From: Thiomicrorhabdus cannonii | GTDB taxonomy: Bacteria; Pseudomonadota; Gammaproteobacteria; Thiomicrospirales; Thiomicrospiraceae | Assembly: GCF_013391695.1 (NCBI RefSeq) | Contig: NZ_JACBGH010000008.1 | Span: 32,626 to 96,625, forward strand | Direction: 5' to 3' | Length of the DNA: 64,000 nucleotides | Part shown: positions 18,795-28,523 of the stretch, in pieces | How the letters are laid out: every line of letters begins with the position of its first letter | Numbering within the stretch: the stretch's first letter is position 1 | Position numbers and translations under genes: made by a program | Notes under the pieces: generated by a model | The model's input: only the letters and a program-made list of their open reading frames with translations | What the model was told of the DNA's origin: nothing | The model's database searches: none

Positions 18795-20039
18795 ATGGGA
18801 AAAAATAGATGGTTGATGGCCTTGGCGGCTGTGGGGGTGCATATCTGTATCGGCTCGGTCTATGCGTGGAGTGTCTACGTTAATCCGATCAAGGCCGAGA
18901 TGAATTGGACCTTAACGGATGTAACGATTGCATTCAGTATCGCGATTTTCTTTTTGGGGTTGTCCGCCGCGTTAATGGGCAAGTTTGTTGAAAGAAACGG
19001 CCCGAAAGCCTCCGCGATTATTGCCGCCGTGCTGTTTGGTTTGGGCACTATCGGGTCAGGTCTTGCGATCCTGATGGAATCCAAAATGCTGCTCTATTTT
19101 TTCTATGGCGTATTGGGTGGCTGTGGTCTGGGGATCGGCTATATCGCCCCGGTTTCCACACTGGTCAAATGGTTCCCGGATAAGCGCGGCATGGCGACCG
19201 GTTTGGCGATCATGGGATTCGGTTTCGCTTCCGCCGTGTGGGGGCCGACCATCAAGGTTCTGATTTCCGAAGTGGGTGTCGCTTCAACCTTTATCATTCT
19301 AGGCGCGGCCTATTTTGTGATTATGTTTGCATCGGCTTTGTATCTGGAAAAACCGGAAGAGGGCTACTTGCCTGAAGGCTTCAAGAAAAAGGTGGAAGCC
19401 GGCCACAAAACCATCAAACAAGACCTGGCGATGCTGGGGGTGCATGAAGCCGTTAAAACCCCGCGTTTCTATGGTTTATGGCTGATGCTGTTCATTAACG
19501 TGACCTGCGGGATTGCGATCATCGGCGTGGCATCGCCGTTGTTGCAGGAGGTGCTTGGGGTGTCGGCACTGGTCGCGGCGGCGGCAGTGGGTCTGATGGG
19601 GATTTTCAATGGCGCCGGGCGTATTTTCTGGGCATCGCTGTCTGATTATTTGACGAGACCCGTCGTTTACATCATTTTCTTTGCGACCCAGGCCGTTGCG
19701 TTTTATGCGTTGCCGTCGATTACCGAAATCATTATTTTCCAAGTGATTTTGTATTTCATTATGTCCTGTTACGGCGGCGGGTTTGCTTCATTGCCGGCTT
19801 ATATCGGCGATATTTTCGGCACCAAGGAACTGGGCGCGATTCATGGCTATGTGCTCACCGCCTGGGCCGCGGCCGGTCTGGTAGGGCCGCTGATTATTTC
19901 GATGGTGAAGGACGCTACCGGTTCTTATGCGGAAACCTTGTATGTGTTCTCAGGCTTCTTTGTGGTGGCGTTGCTGATCTCGATTGCCATGTTGATTAAC
20001 ATCAAATCGATTCAGAAAAAGCAGGGGCTTGTTTCCTAA
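18795..20039 (+). CDS. MFS carrier of the oxalate/formate antiporter (OFA) family
   Basis: A 414-residue major facilitator with 12 predicted helices. The start (GVHICIGSVYAWSVYVNPIK) and loops such as KWFPDKRGMATGLAIMGFG are typical of the OFA subgroup, whose members carry small carboxylates (oxalate, formate, lactate, pyruvate). The substrate cannot be read from the sequence. It stands alone, with AGAGGGGG before the ATG and a strong terminator after it. A link to the hydroxy-acid oxidoreductase at 3.5-7.4 kb is conceivable but unsupported by position. Confidence 0.88.
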   Translation: MGKNRWLMALAAVGVHICIGSVYAWSVYVNPIKAEMNWTLTDVTIAFSIAIFFLGLSAALMGKFVERNGPKASAIIAAVLFGLGTIGSGLAILMESKMLLYFFYGVLGGCGLGIGYIAPVSTLVKWFPDKRGMATGLAIMGFGFASAVWGPTIKVLISEVGVASTFIILGAAYFVIMFASALYLEKPEEGYLPEGFKKKVEAGHKTIKQDLAMLGVHEAVKTPRFYGLWLMLFINVTCGIAIIGVASPLLQEVLGVSALVAAAAVGLMGIFNGAGRIFWASLSDYLTRPVVYIIFFATQAVAFYALPSITEIIIFQVILYFIMSCYGGGFASLPAYIGDIFGTKELGAIHGYVLTAWAAAGLVGPLIISMVKDATGSYAETLYVFSGFFVVALLISIAMLINIKSIQKKQGLVS

Positions 20040-20049
20040 AACGGAGAAG

Positions 20050-20072
20050 CCTACCCGCCCTGTTCATTTTTA
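20050..20072 (-). repeat. degenerate copy of the dispersed element after the MFS gene
   Basis: Read on the minus strand: AAAAATGAACAGGGCGGGTAGG. It aligns with the full element over its whole length with only a few changes, so it looks like a decayed copy. Confidence 0.4.
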
Positions 20073-20096
20073 AGACGTTTCAAAACGCGTTTGTTT

Positions 20097-20121
20097 AAGC
20101 CAGCTTCTTGCTGGCTTTTTT
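20097..20121 (+). terminator. terminator after the MFS gene
   Basis: AAGCCAGC, TTCTT, GCTGGCTT and a T run. The stem is the same as in the katG terminator at 23512, only the loop differs. Confidence 0.92.
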
Positions 20122-20264
20122 GTTTTGAGAGCCGTTTATAAGCGTTTAATAATATCCTTTTATCCGGCCTAAGTATTTTTAGGGTATGTACTGATTGATA
20201 ATGACCGCTACACTTCTTATGCTATAGGCACATGACACCTATTAAATGAGCAGAGGTAAGAGCA

Positions 20265-21017
20265 ATGTGGCGTTATCATTTCAAGCATTTATGGTTTAGA
20301 GACCAATCCGAAGAGGTGGTGTTTATTAACAGATATGCGGTGCAGATGCGTGCCGGCCTGATGTTGATTTTGCCGATTTATATGGTGATTGTGCTCTTTA
20401 CGACGGTGCTGGCGCCGACCTGGACAGTAGTACCCAATACGTTTGCGGAAGAAACGTTTGATATGACCGATGAGTTGCGCACGATTTTCAATGTGCAGGC
20501 GTTTCGCACCGCTTTCGACTACACGGTTCCCAGCCTGGTGTTGCTCTACGGCCTGTTTGAGATGTTGGCCGGGATGTTTACCAAAACCGCCTATTTGTCG
20601 CCCACGATCCATCTGGCGACCTTGTTGACACGCCATATCCGCCCTAAATGGGAACCCTTAAAACCCAAGCGTTTTGCCTGGTCGATCGGCGCCACGCTGA
20701 TTGTCTCTTGCTTACTGTTTTTTAATCCCGACACGGCGGCGCGCTTTATCAACGGGCTGGTTGCCAGCCAGCTATTGCCCACCGATGCCAACTGGATGCC
20801 CGATTTTATCCCCTTGCTGGTGGGGGTGTGTTTTCTGCTGATGTGGCTGGAAGCGGTATTCGGGTTTTGCCTGGGCTGCAAGCTGCATTGGATGCTCGCC
20901 AAGATCGGGATTTTCAAAGAGCATTGCTACGACTGCATGAATGTCGATTTTGACGAGAAACGCTGGATGGAAGAGCGTAAAGCCCTGGAAGCGGGCTTGC
21001 GAAAAAGTCGCGAATAA
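20265..21017 (+). CDS. DUF4395-like integral membrane protein
   Basis: A 250-residue protein with four to five hydrophobic helices (about 30-52, 88-108, 142-160, 183-205) and a cysteine cluster near the last one (FGFCLGCKLHWML...HCYDCMN). The pattern of transmembrane segments plus a CxxC-like pair resembles DUF4395 proteins, found next to thioredoxin-like or sulfur-metabolism genes. The CYDC pair could bind a metal or be redox active. AGAGGTAAG precedes the ATG. It lies between an MFS carrier and katG with no clear operon partner. Function unknown. Confidence 0.6.
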   Translation: MWRYHFKHLWFRDQSEEVVFINRYAVQMRAGLMLILPIYMVIVLFTTVLAPTWTVVPNTFAEETFDMTDELRTIFNVQAFRTAFDYTVPSLVLLYGLFEMLAGMFTKTAYLSPTIHLATLLTRHIRPKWEPLKPKRFAWSIGATLIVSCLLFFNPDTAARFINGLVASQLLPTDANWMPDFIPLLVGVCFLLMWLEAVFGFCLGCKLHWMLAKIGIFKEHCYDCMNVDFDEKRWMEERKALEAGLRKSRE

Positions 21018-21037
21018 AAATTCAACAGGCCGGGTCT
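21016..21037 (+). repeat. dispersed element, copy right at the end of the DUF4395-like gene
   Basis: AAAAATTCAACAGGCCGGGT with exact core at 21023-21033. Its A tract begins within two bases of the stop codon. The rest of the 292-base gap before katG shows no clear operator. Confidence 0.8.
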
Positions 21038-21267
21038 GCGGAAAGCGGCGTTGTGCCGGATTAATTAAATGGGCGGATGTCCCTATCAAAAAAAATGAAG
21101 AGGTGGGCAGGCAGAGCGCCTGCGTGTCAATGGGAGGGTCAACAGCCGGCTATCCCGCCAAACAGCGCGGGTGAGGTCGAGCGCGCTCATCAATATTGTT
21201 AAAAACTATCAATAGCTTCAGTTTAATTTATTGGTAAAACGAACTCTAAGGACTTATACCTAGCTAG

Positions 21268-23487
<2,220 letters not shown>

Positions 23488-23511
23488 TTCATAACCGCTT
23501 GTAAGCCTTAC

Positions 23512-23538
23512 AAAGCCAGCTGTATGCTGGCTTTTTTG
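23512..23538 (+). terminator. katG terminator
   Basis: AAAGCCAGC, TGTAT, GCTGGCTTTTTT. The stem has the same sequence as in the terminator behind the MFS gene at 20097. Confidence 0.92.
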
Positions 23539-23566
23539 TTTTTGCAAGCCTGAAAAAATCGGGCCG

Positions 23567-23590
23567 TAAAAACTCAACAGGCCGGGTAGG
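23567..23590 (+). repeat. dispersed element between katG and the convergent NifX-like gene
   Basis: Full form, A tract plus CTCAACAGGCCGGGTAGG, core at 23575-23585, placed between two convergent genes after the katG terminator. Confidence 0.8.
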
Positions 23591-23599
23591 CTATCCGTT

Positions 23600-23932
23600 T
23601 TAAAGCAAGTTCAGTTGCTTAAGGGCGCTGATCGGGTCTTCTGCGGCTGTCTGGTAAACGGCGATATTGTCCTGTTGCAGGCGTTGCAGCAAGCCGTCAC
23701 CCAGCCCTTGTGTCATGAAGGCGTTGATGCCGTGTAACGGATGTTCGGGATGGTGTGATAAACCGCCTTCAAGGTGGCGCAAGGTTTGTTCGCGGTTTAA
23801 TTTGACGTGGTGTTGGCGCACGATTTGACCGTCTGCGATTTCAAAGATTAAATATCCGGGACATTTGCCGGCATGGCCGGAAAGCGTATGTCCGTTGGGG
23901 CTCGTCATGGCGATTTTCAGAAGCGTTGTCAT
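23600..23932 (-). CDS. NifX/NifB-type iron-molybdenum cofactor domain protein
   Basis: A 110-residue single-domain protein with the look of the dinitrogenase iron-molybdenum cofactor family: KIAMTSPNGHTLSGHAGKCPGYLIFEIADG at the start and a C-terminal half ending EDPISALKQL. Stand-alone members occur in organisms without nitrogenase and may carry or scaffold metal clusters. There is no nif gene in view. The start overlaps the stop of the thioesterase gene in an ATGA, so it is the last gene of a coupled trio. The role is open. Confidence 0.8.
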   Translation of the reverse strand: MTTLLKIAMTSPNGHTLSGHAGKCPGYLIFEIADGQIVRQHHVKLNREQTLRHLEGGLSHHPEHPLHGINAFMTQGLGDGLLQRLQQDNIAVYQTAAEDPISALKQLNLL

Positions 23933-24366
23933 GTTGTCTCTCCTTGACTGAACCGGTTGGCGATGTGTTTCGCGATAAGTTGGGCAAGCGGGGAACGGCG
24001 TAGCGGTTTTTGCATGGCATCCACCGTGACGACGGTGGTTTTGGCGGTCGCCAGCAAGGTATCCGAACCTGCTTTAAAGATGTGTTGCACAAATTGGTAG
24101 CGCAGTTTGCTCAGCGCGCTGACTTCGACCGTAATGTAAAAACGGTCGTGCGCTTTGATCGAATGCAGGTATTCGATTTCGATTTTGGACACCATCAGAT
24201 TGATGCCTTGTCTGGCTAAAGCGGCAAAGTCGATGCCGTTTTCAAGCAGAAAGCGGTGTCTGGCATGTTCAAAATAGTGCTGGTAATGGGCGTTATTGAC
24301 CACGCCCTGAATATCGCATTCATGATCGCGCGCCTCCATAATCAAGGGATGGGCGGTGCTTGGCAT
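23929..24366 (-). CDS. acyl-CoA thioesterase, 4HBT/YbgC-like hotdog fold
   Basis: A 145-residue hotdog-fold thioesterase. Its active site has the 4HBT pattern with an Asp followed by NNAHYQHYFEHAR (CDIQGVVNNAHY, near residues 19-33). Family members hydrolyse short or aromatic acyl-CoA or acyl-carrier thioesters. The start at 24366 makes a TAATG overlap with the DUF3817-like gene; the frame extends further upstream but only through that gene. Substrate not identifiable. Confidence 0.87.
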   Translation of the reverse strand: MPSTAHPLIMEARDHECDIQGVVNNAHYQHYFEHARHRFLLENGIDFAALARQGINLMVSKIEIEYLHSIKAHDRFYITVEVSALSKLRYQFVQHIFKAGSDTLLATAKTTVVTVDAMQKPLRRSPLAQLIAKHIANRFSQGETT

Positions 24367-24647
24367 TATGCGTCTGCCTTGTTTAATACTTTGGCTTTGT
24401 AGATAAAACTGCCAAAGGGGATCAGCGAGGCGATAAAACCCAACAGGGTTTGATTGGCATTCAGGCGAGAGCTCATCAATCCCCACAGCAGCAACACATT
24501 GAAAGTGATGAAAAGCGCGCCGTGAATCGGGCCGATGATCGAAACCGCTTCGGGCAGGTCGAGCAAGCGCTTAAGCGGCACCGCAATAAACAGCAGGAGC
24601 AGCAAGGAGCTGCCTTCCAGTATGGAAAAAAGACGTAATAACTTCAT
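24366..24647 (-). CDS. DUF3817-like small integral membrane protein
   Basis: A 93-residue protein with three hydrophobic helices (about 8-26, 36-58, 65-82), an early glutamate in SILEGSSLLLLLFIAVPLK, and a histidine in GPIHGALF. This is the plan of the DUF3817 family, whose role is unknown. AGGACA precedes the ATG at 24647. It is the first gene of a coupled trio with the thioesterase and the NifX-like gene. A terminator-like hairpin sits only 20 bases upstream of its start, so its promoter must lie in or before that hairpin, or it is expressed by read-through of the respiratory operon. Confidence 0.7.
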   Translation of the reverse strand: MKLLRLFSILEGSSLLLLLFIAVPLKRLLDLPEAVSIIGPIHGALFITFNVLLLWGLMSSRLNANQTLLGFIASLIPFGSFIYKAKVLNKADA

Positions 24648-24666
24648 TTTGTGTCCTATAAATAGA

Positions 24667-24700
24667 AAAGCCTCCCACAATCGCGATTGTGAGAGGCTTT
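24667..24700. terminator. hairpin at the end of the bd-like/sulfide dehydrogenase operon
   Basis: AAAGCCTC and GAGGCTTT close a stem that continues through CACAATCG and CGATTGTG, with one mismatched pair; the whole is almost a perfect 34-base palindrome. It follows the 32-residue peptide gene on the minus strand and can act in both directions. Confidence 0.8.
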
Positions 24701-24713
24701 GTGCACGGTGTAC

Positions 24714-24812
24714 TTACAGTGATACGACAGTCAGTGTGCTCAACCACCACATCAGAGCAACCGAACCAAACGTGAGGATCAATCCCCAAATAATGGCTTT
24801 AATTCCAGTCAT
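24714..24812 (-). CDS. 32-residue single-helix membrane peptide, possible CydX-like subunit
   Basis: A very short gene read from the sequence: ATG at 24812, stop TAA at 24714. AAGGAG lies eight bases before the start, and the start is only ten bases after the stop of the dihaem cytochrome gene. The product begins MTGIKAIIWGLILTF and has one hydrophobic helix (about residues 4-26) with WW near its end. Position as the last gene of an operon that starts with bd-like subunits, together with size and topology, recalls CydX and similar small subunits of bd oxidases. I cannot show homology, so the role is inferred. Confidence 0.65.
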   Translation of the reverse strand: MTGIKAIIWGLILTFGSVALMWWLSTLTVVSL

Positions 24813-24822
24813 GGCAGACTCC

Positions 24823-25533
24823 TTATGGTTTACGGTTTAGGGAGGCGTAGTATTGAGCCAGTGCATCAATCTCCGCATCCGTTAAATCGTGGGTGAATTG
24901 GGACATGCCTGCGTTCACGTCGTTATTGCGATGATGTCCCTGGTAGGCTTTCATGGTACGCACGAAATATTCGGGCACCTGACCCGCCAGAGCCGGAGTA
25001 ACGCTGTTGCCTTCACCATGCATGCCGTGGCAGGAGGCGCAAGGCGTAATCATGCGATTAACATCACCTTTGCGCACCAGACGATCGGCATGTGCGTGAT
25101 CCTCCGGACTCAACGCCTGGCTGTACGACCAGGTGGTTACCGGGTTGGAGGCGTAAAACGCGGCGACATCGGCAATCTGCTGATCGTCCATTGCCTGGGC
25201 GATTTTCACCATGATTTCGGCCTGCTTGTAATCCTCCCAACGACGGCCGTCACGGTAATCCAACATCATTTTGATGGTGTAGTCCGTGGTTTGGCCATTG
25301 AGCGAAGCATAGTTGCGCGAAGGCGACTCGCCTTTTTCACCGTGACAGGCATTACACATCATCTGTTCGTGAATCTGCTGACCACGCGTCACATCGCCGG
25401 CCGGCATAGCTCTTAGTTGATTTTCCAGAGCGAAATTACTCCAGGGGTTTGCGTCGGGCTTGGCGTCATGGCCGGCCAAGGCGACACCGCTCATCCCGAT
25501 GAGGGCGGCGGCTAAAAGGGTTTGTTTAAACAT
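24823..25533 (-). CDS. fccA: periplasmic dihaem cytochrome c, probable FccA-type subunit
   Basis: A 236-residue precursor with signal peptide (MFKQTLLAAALIGMSGVALA) and two haem sites, CNACH near 60 and CASCH near 160, each at the start of a similar cytochrome fold with Met ligands downstream (duplicated domain). It lies directly behind the flavoprotein gene and should accept electrons from its FAD, as FccA does in flavocytochrome c. GGAGGA precedes the start at 25533. The operon also encodes a monohaem cytochrome, so which one is the tight partner of the flavoprotein is not certain. Confidence 0.85.
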   Translation of the reverse strand: MFKQTLLAAALIGMSGVALAGHDAKPDANPWSNFALENQLRAMPAGDVTRGQQIHEQMMCNACHGEKGESPSRNYASLNGQTTDYTIKMMLDYRDGRRWEDYKQAEIMVKIAQAMDDQQIADVAAFYASNPVTTWSYSQALSPEDHAHADRLVRKGDVNRMITPCASCHGMHGEGNSVTPALAGQVPEYFVRTMKAYQGHHRNNDVNAGMSQFTHDLTDAEIDALAQYYASLNRKP

Positions 25534-25556
25534 ACTCGGTTCCTCCACCACGGCGA

Positions 25557-26888
25557 TCAAGAAAAGACATCTTTGACAAATTCACGCTGCCAGTTTTTCT
25601 GGTAAACGGCTTCCAGAATCGGCTGAGCAGGTTTGTCGGTGATGGGCGAAACGCCGGCGGATTTGCCTTTGGCCACAATACGGCCATCACGTACCTCGTA
25701 GATGGCTGCAATGGATACGCCATAATTCTGGCCGGCCAAGCTATAACAGACATTGGAATAGATGGCTTTGCCGGGTGCGTTGCCTTTGAGGGCGTCGGCA
25801 ATGGCTTGGGCGCAGACTTTAGCCTGTGAATTGGCCGAGTAACCGGATTTTGGCATTTCATCGGCAATGCTACTGTCGCCTAGCACGTAGACTTCTTTAT
25901 GCAGAGCCGATTCCATGGTGTCACGCTGAATCGGGCACCATCCGGAACTGTCGGTCAAACCGATGATCTGCGCCAGTTTACCGGCACGCTGGTTGGGGAT
26001 GATGTTGATCAGATCAGCCTTGTAACTGCCGCCTTCGGTTTCCACGGTCATGTTTTTGGCGTCCAGACGCAGTACGCGTCCCCCTTCCGAACCGGAGACC
26101 CATTCAATCAGAGAGTTATCCGATTTGTAACCGTAAAGACGTTCCCAGGCTTTCTTGAAAGGCACGTCTTTGGTGAAGCGGTCTTTAGGGTCCAGCACCA
26201 GTAGTTTGGCAGTAGGGTTATGTTCTTTGAAATACTCAGCAAAGAACGAGGCACGCTCATAAGGTCCCGGAGGGCAGCGGAACGGATTTTGCGGCGTGGC
26301 AATAATCGCCGTGCCGCCTTGCGGCAGGGCGAGTAACTGACGACGCAGTTCCAGTGTTTGCGGTCCGGCTTTGTAAGCGTGCGGGAAGGCGCCTTCGGCA
26401 AGTGTTGCGTCATATCCCTCATAGTCTTCGAAGCGGAAATCAATCCCCGGAGAGACGACGAGTTTGTCGTAGCTGAAGGTATCACCTTTTGCGGTCCGAA
26501 CGGTTTTCTTGTCAAAATCCGCACCGATGACCGTGTCGATAACCACATTCACGTTGTATTTGTTTTTGATGGTGTCCAAATTGAATGTCAGTTCATCCAA
26601 GGTGTGCATGCCGATAATCACGTCGTTACTGCGTAGACACGTGATGTATTCTGGGTACTGCTCGATGATGGTGATTTTGACATCTGGATCGGCAAAGCGC
26701 AGATATTTTGCCAAAGTAGCACCACCGACACCGCCACCCAGTACAACGACATGGGCCGCCGATTTAGCGTAGGCCTGTTGGCTGGCACCAAAAATACCGG
26801 TGCCCGCTACGGCGGTAGCGCCGAAGAGTTTGATCAGGTCGCGACGGGTGATCTTGCTGTCAAATTGTTTATTTTCGAGTTGGCTCAT
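25557..26888 (-). CDS. fccB: flavocytochrome c sulfide dehydrogenase, flavoprotein subunit
   Basis: FccB oxidises sulfide in the periplasm and passes electrons through FAD to a cytochrome c. The 443-residue precursor has a Tat signal (ITRRDLIKLFGATAVAGTG), then HVVVLGGGVGGATLAKYLR for FAD binding. Three landmark cysteines match Allochromatium FccB: the covalent FAD site in YITCLRSNDV (near 87), and the redox disulfide pair in PFRCPPGPYERAS (near 204) and NVCYSLAGQNYG (near 379). Relatives without the pair are quinone reductases, so this is a true cytochrome-linked type. The start overlaps the stop of the upstream cytochrome gene (ATGA). Tat export probably carries a folded flavoprotein out. 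Confidence 0.95.
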   Translation of the reverse strand: MSQLENKQFDSKITRRDLIKLFGATAVAGTGIFGASQQAYAKSAAHVVVLGGGVGGATLAKYLRFADPDVKITIIEQYPEYITCLRSNDVIIGMHTLDELTFNLDTIKNKYNVNVVIDTVIGADFDKKTVRTAKGDTFSYDKLVVSPGIDFRFEDYEGYDATLAEGAFPHAYKAGPQTLELRRQLLALPQGGTAIIATPQNPFRCPPGPYERASFFAEYFKEHNPTAKLLVLDPKDRFTKDVPFKKAWERLYGYKSDNSLIEWVSGSEGGRVLRLDAKNMTVETEGGSYKADLINIIPNQRAGKLAQIIGLTDSSGWCPIQRDTMESALHKEVYVLGDSSIADEMPKSGYSANSQAKVCAQAIADALKGNAPGKAIYSNVCYSLAGQNYGVSIAAIYEVRDGRIVAKGKSAGVSPITDKPAQPILEAVYQKNWQREFVKDVFS

Positions 26889-27265
26889 TGTTGACCTCCT
26901 GTCGAACGGGCTGTTGCATCAGCCTCCAAGGCTTCGTTCAGACTTGTGTTTTCCCATTGCTTGACGGGTTGTTTTTCAAACCAGTAAGCCATGGCTTTAA
27001 TTTCTTCATCGGTAAAGCCGCGCGCCACGCGATCCATAATGATCGCAGGGCGGGTGCCTTCGCGGTAGGCGATCATGGCGTCGATAAACTGTTTAGCAGG
27101 CATTCCCGCCAGTGGTGGCATGGCTTCGACAAATTCTTGGCCATTGGTGCCGTGGCAGGGAGCACACTGCCAGGCCATGGCACTGCCGCTGGCCATGATT
27201 TCGGCCGAAGCATTTTGCGCCATGGCCAGGAATCCGGCAGAAAGAATCAAATTACGTAATTTCAT
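26885..27265 (-). CDS. monohaem periplasmic cytochrome c
   Basis: A 126-residue precursor with signal peptide (MKLRNLILSAGFLAMAQNASA), one haem site CAPCH near 35 and Met ligands in MPPLAGMPAKQF. It resembles single domains of FccA/SoxE cytochromes. AAGGAG precedes the ATG at 27265; the frame runs on upstream only through the end of the membrane subunit gene. It overlaps fccB by four bases, so tight coupling is expected. It may carry electrons from the flavoprotein complex to the c-haem of the bd-like subunit. Confidence 0.9.
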   Translation of the reverse strand: MKLRNLILSAGFLAMAQNASAEIMASGSAMAWQCAPCHGTNGQEFVEAMPPLAGMPAKQFIDAMIAYREGTRPAIIMDRVARGFTDEEIKAMAYWFEKQPVKQWENTSLNEALEADATARSTGGQQ

Positions 27266-27275
27266 GCGGTACTCC

Positions 27276-28523
27276 TTATTTAGCCCAGATATAGAAACCA
27301 ACGACAAAGAACTGCACCAACCACAGGGCAACAATCCAGATAGCGATAGTACCCATTTTGTTGACCAGAGGACTTGGCGTGTAAACACCGACGGTTTGTC
27401 CGGTTTTCCAGGCAATTGTCAAGAAGTAGGACAAGACGCTACCACCGACAATCGCAAAGGTCAGGAAGAACAGGCCAGTTGAGTACCAGTCCATAACGAT
27501 CTTGTAGTCCATGAAATCATAGTGGAAGGTGTCGTTAATGATGCCGTAACGCAACATCTCACGCGAAATCGCCACTACCAGACCGATCACCAGCGCCATT
27601 GGCAGAGCCATGTAGCTGCACAGTTTGGCTTCGCCCTGTAGACGGATCTGTGCCCACAGCGCAAAAGCGATTACTGCAACGCCACCTGCGATACCCCAGA
27701 AAGAGGTTGCAAAGTTACCTGCTGTTTCTGGAAGCGTCATCATCCAAGCCACATATAGAACCGCTGAGATGACGGAACCGACTTTGATCCACTTTTTACC
27801 CACTTCCGAGGCCCAGTTCAGGTAGGCGTGGTCGGCATCTTCACGCACCGACTTAAAGCGGCGGTAAGTGACCAGCATGGCACCAGTAACTGGAATCGCC
27901 ATGCTGATAAAGAATGCAAAGCGCCATAGGTTGTATGCATGCAGTTTGCTGCCCGAATAGTCGGCTACGCCGTTTGGAACAAACCACTCTTTCCATTGTT
28001 CCGGATGCAGCATGGCGGAAGTCAGGCTGTGCATAATGAAACCCACCACCAGCATGAGGGCGATGCTTAACAGGATCGACCAGCGTGCTTTAGGCTGCAC
28101 CGTTTTGTCTTTGTTTTTGCTGTTTACAAAGTAGAAGTAGTACATTGCCCAGTAAGCCAGAATCAGAATGACGATAAAGGCGATAACCCAGAACGCTGAC
28201 AGCACGTTAGAGGTGTACCAGTGTGGATCATAGATAACTTGTACAAACAGCAGAGGGGCAACCCCGACTACGATGGCAACGGAGACCGACACTTTGGAGA
28301 TTTCCAACATGGCAGAACCCAGGCGGCGCCAGTAGCTGTTGTTGTTAAATGCGCCAAAGATAGCAATGGCGGATGTGCCCAGCATCAGCTGTACAAACAG
28401 AATATGCAGAGCAAAGGTTAAGACTCCCAACCCGATGAAAATGATCGGGTAGGTCGGAATCCCTGCGGGGTTACGCAGGGCGTACATCATCTCAGTGACC
28501 TGAGCGATTTGTTGAGCATCCAT
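27276..28523 (-). CDS. cytochrome bd-like membrane subunit II (no haem c)
   Basis: A 415-residue polytopic protein with about ten helices. Histidines sit in helices (GVLTFALHILFVQLML near 40), and ISREMLRYG (near 327) and FHYDFMDYK resemble polar sites of haem- or quinone-binding membrane subunits. Its plan parallels the 485-residue partner encoded just upstream, with which it shares a TAATG overlap, so the two probably form a heterodimer like CydA/CydB. I cannot confirm bd homology without a profile search, and it might instead belong to another quinone- or cytochrome-linked family. Confidence 0.65.
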   Translation of the reverse strand: MDAQQIAQVTEMMYALRNPAGIPTYPIIFIGLGVLTFALHILFVQLMLGTSAIAIFGAFNNNSYWRRLGSAMLEISKVSVSVAIVVGVAPLLFVQVIYDPHWYTSNVLSAFWVIAFIVILILAYWAMYYFYFVNSKNKDKTVQPKARWSILLSIALMLVVGFIMHSLTSAMLHPEQWKEWFVPNGVADYSGSKLHAYNLWRFAFFISMAIPVTGAMLVTYRRFKSVREDADHAYLNWASEVGKKWIKVGSVISAVLYVAWMMTLPETAGNFATSFWGIAGGVAVIAFALWAQIRLQGEAKLCSYMALPMALVIGLVVAISREMLRYGIINDTFHYDFMDYKIVMDWYSTGLFFLTFAIVGGSVLSYFLTIAWKTGQTVGVYTPSPLVNKMGTIAIWIVALWLVQFFVVGFYIWAK

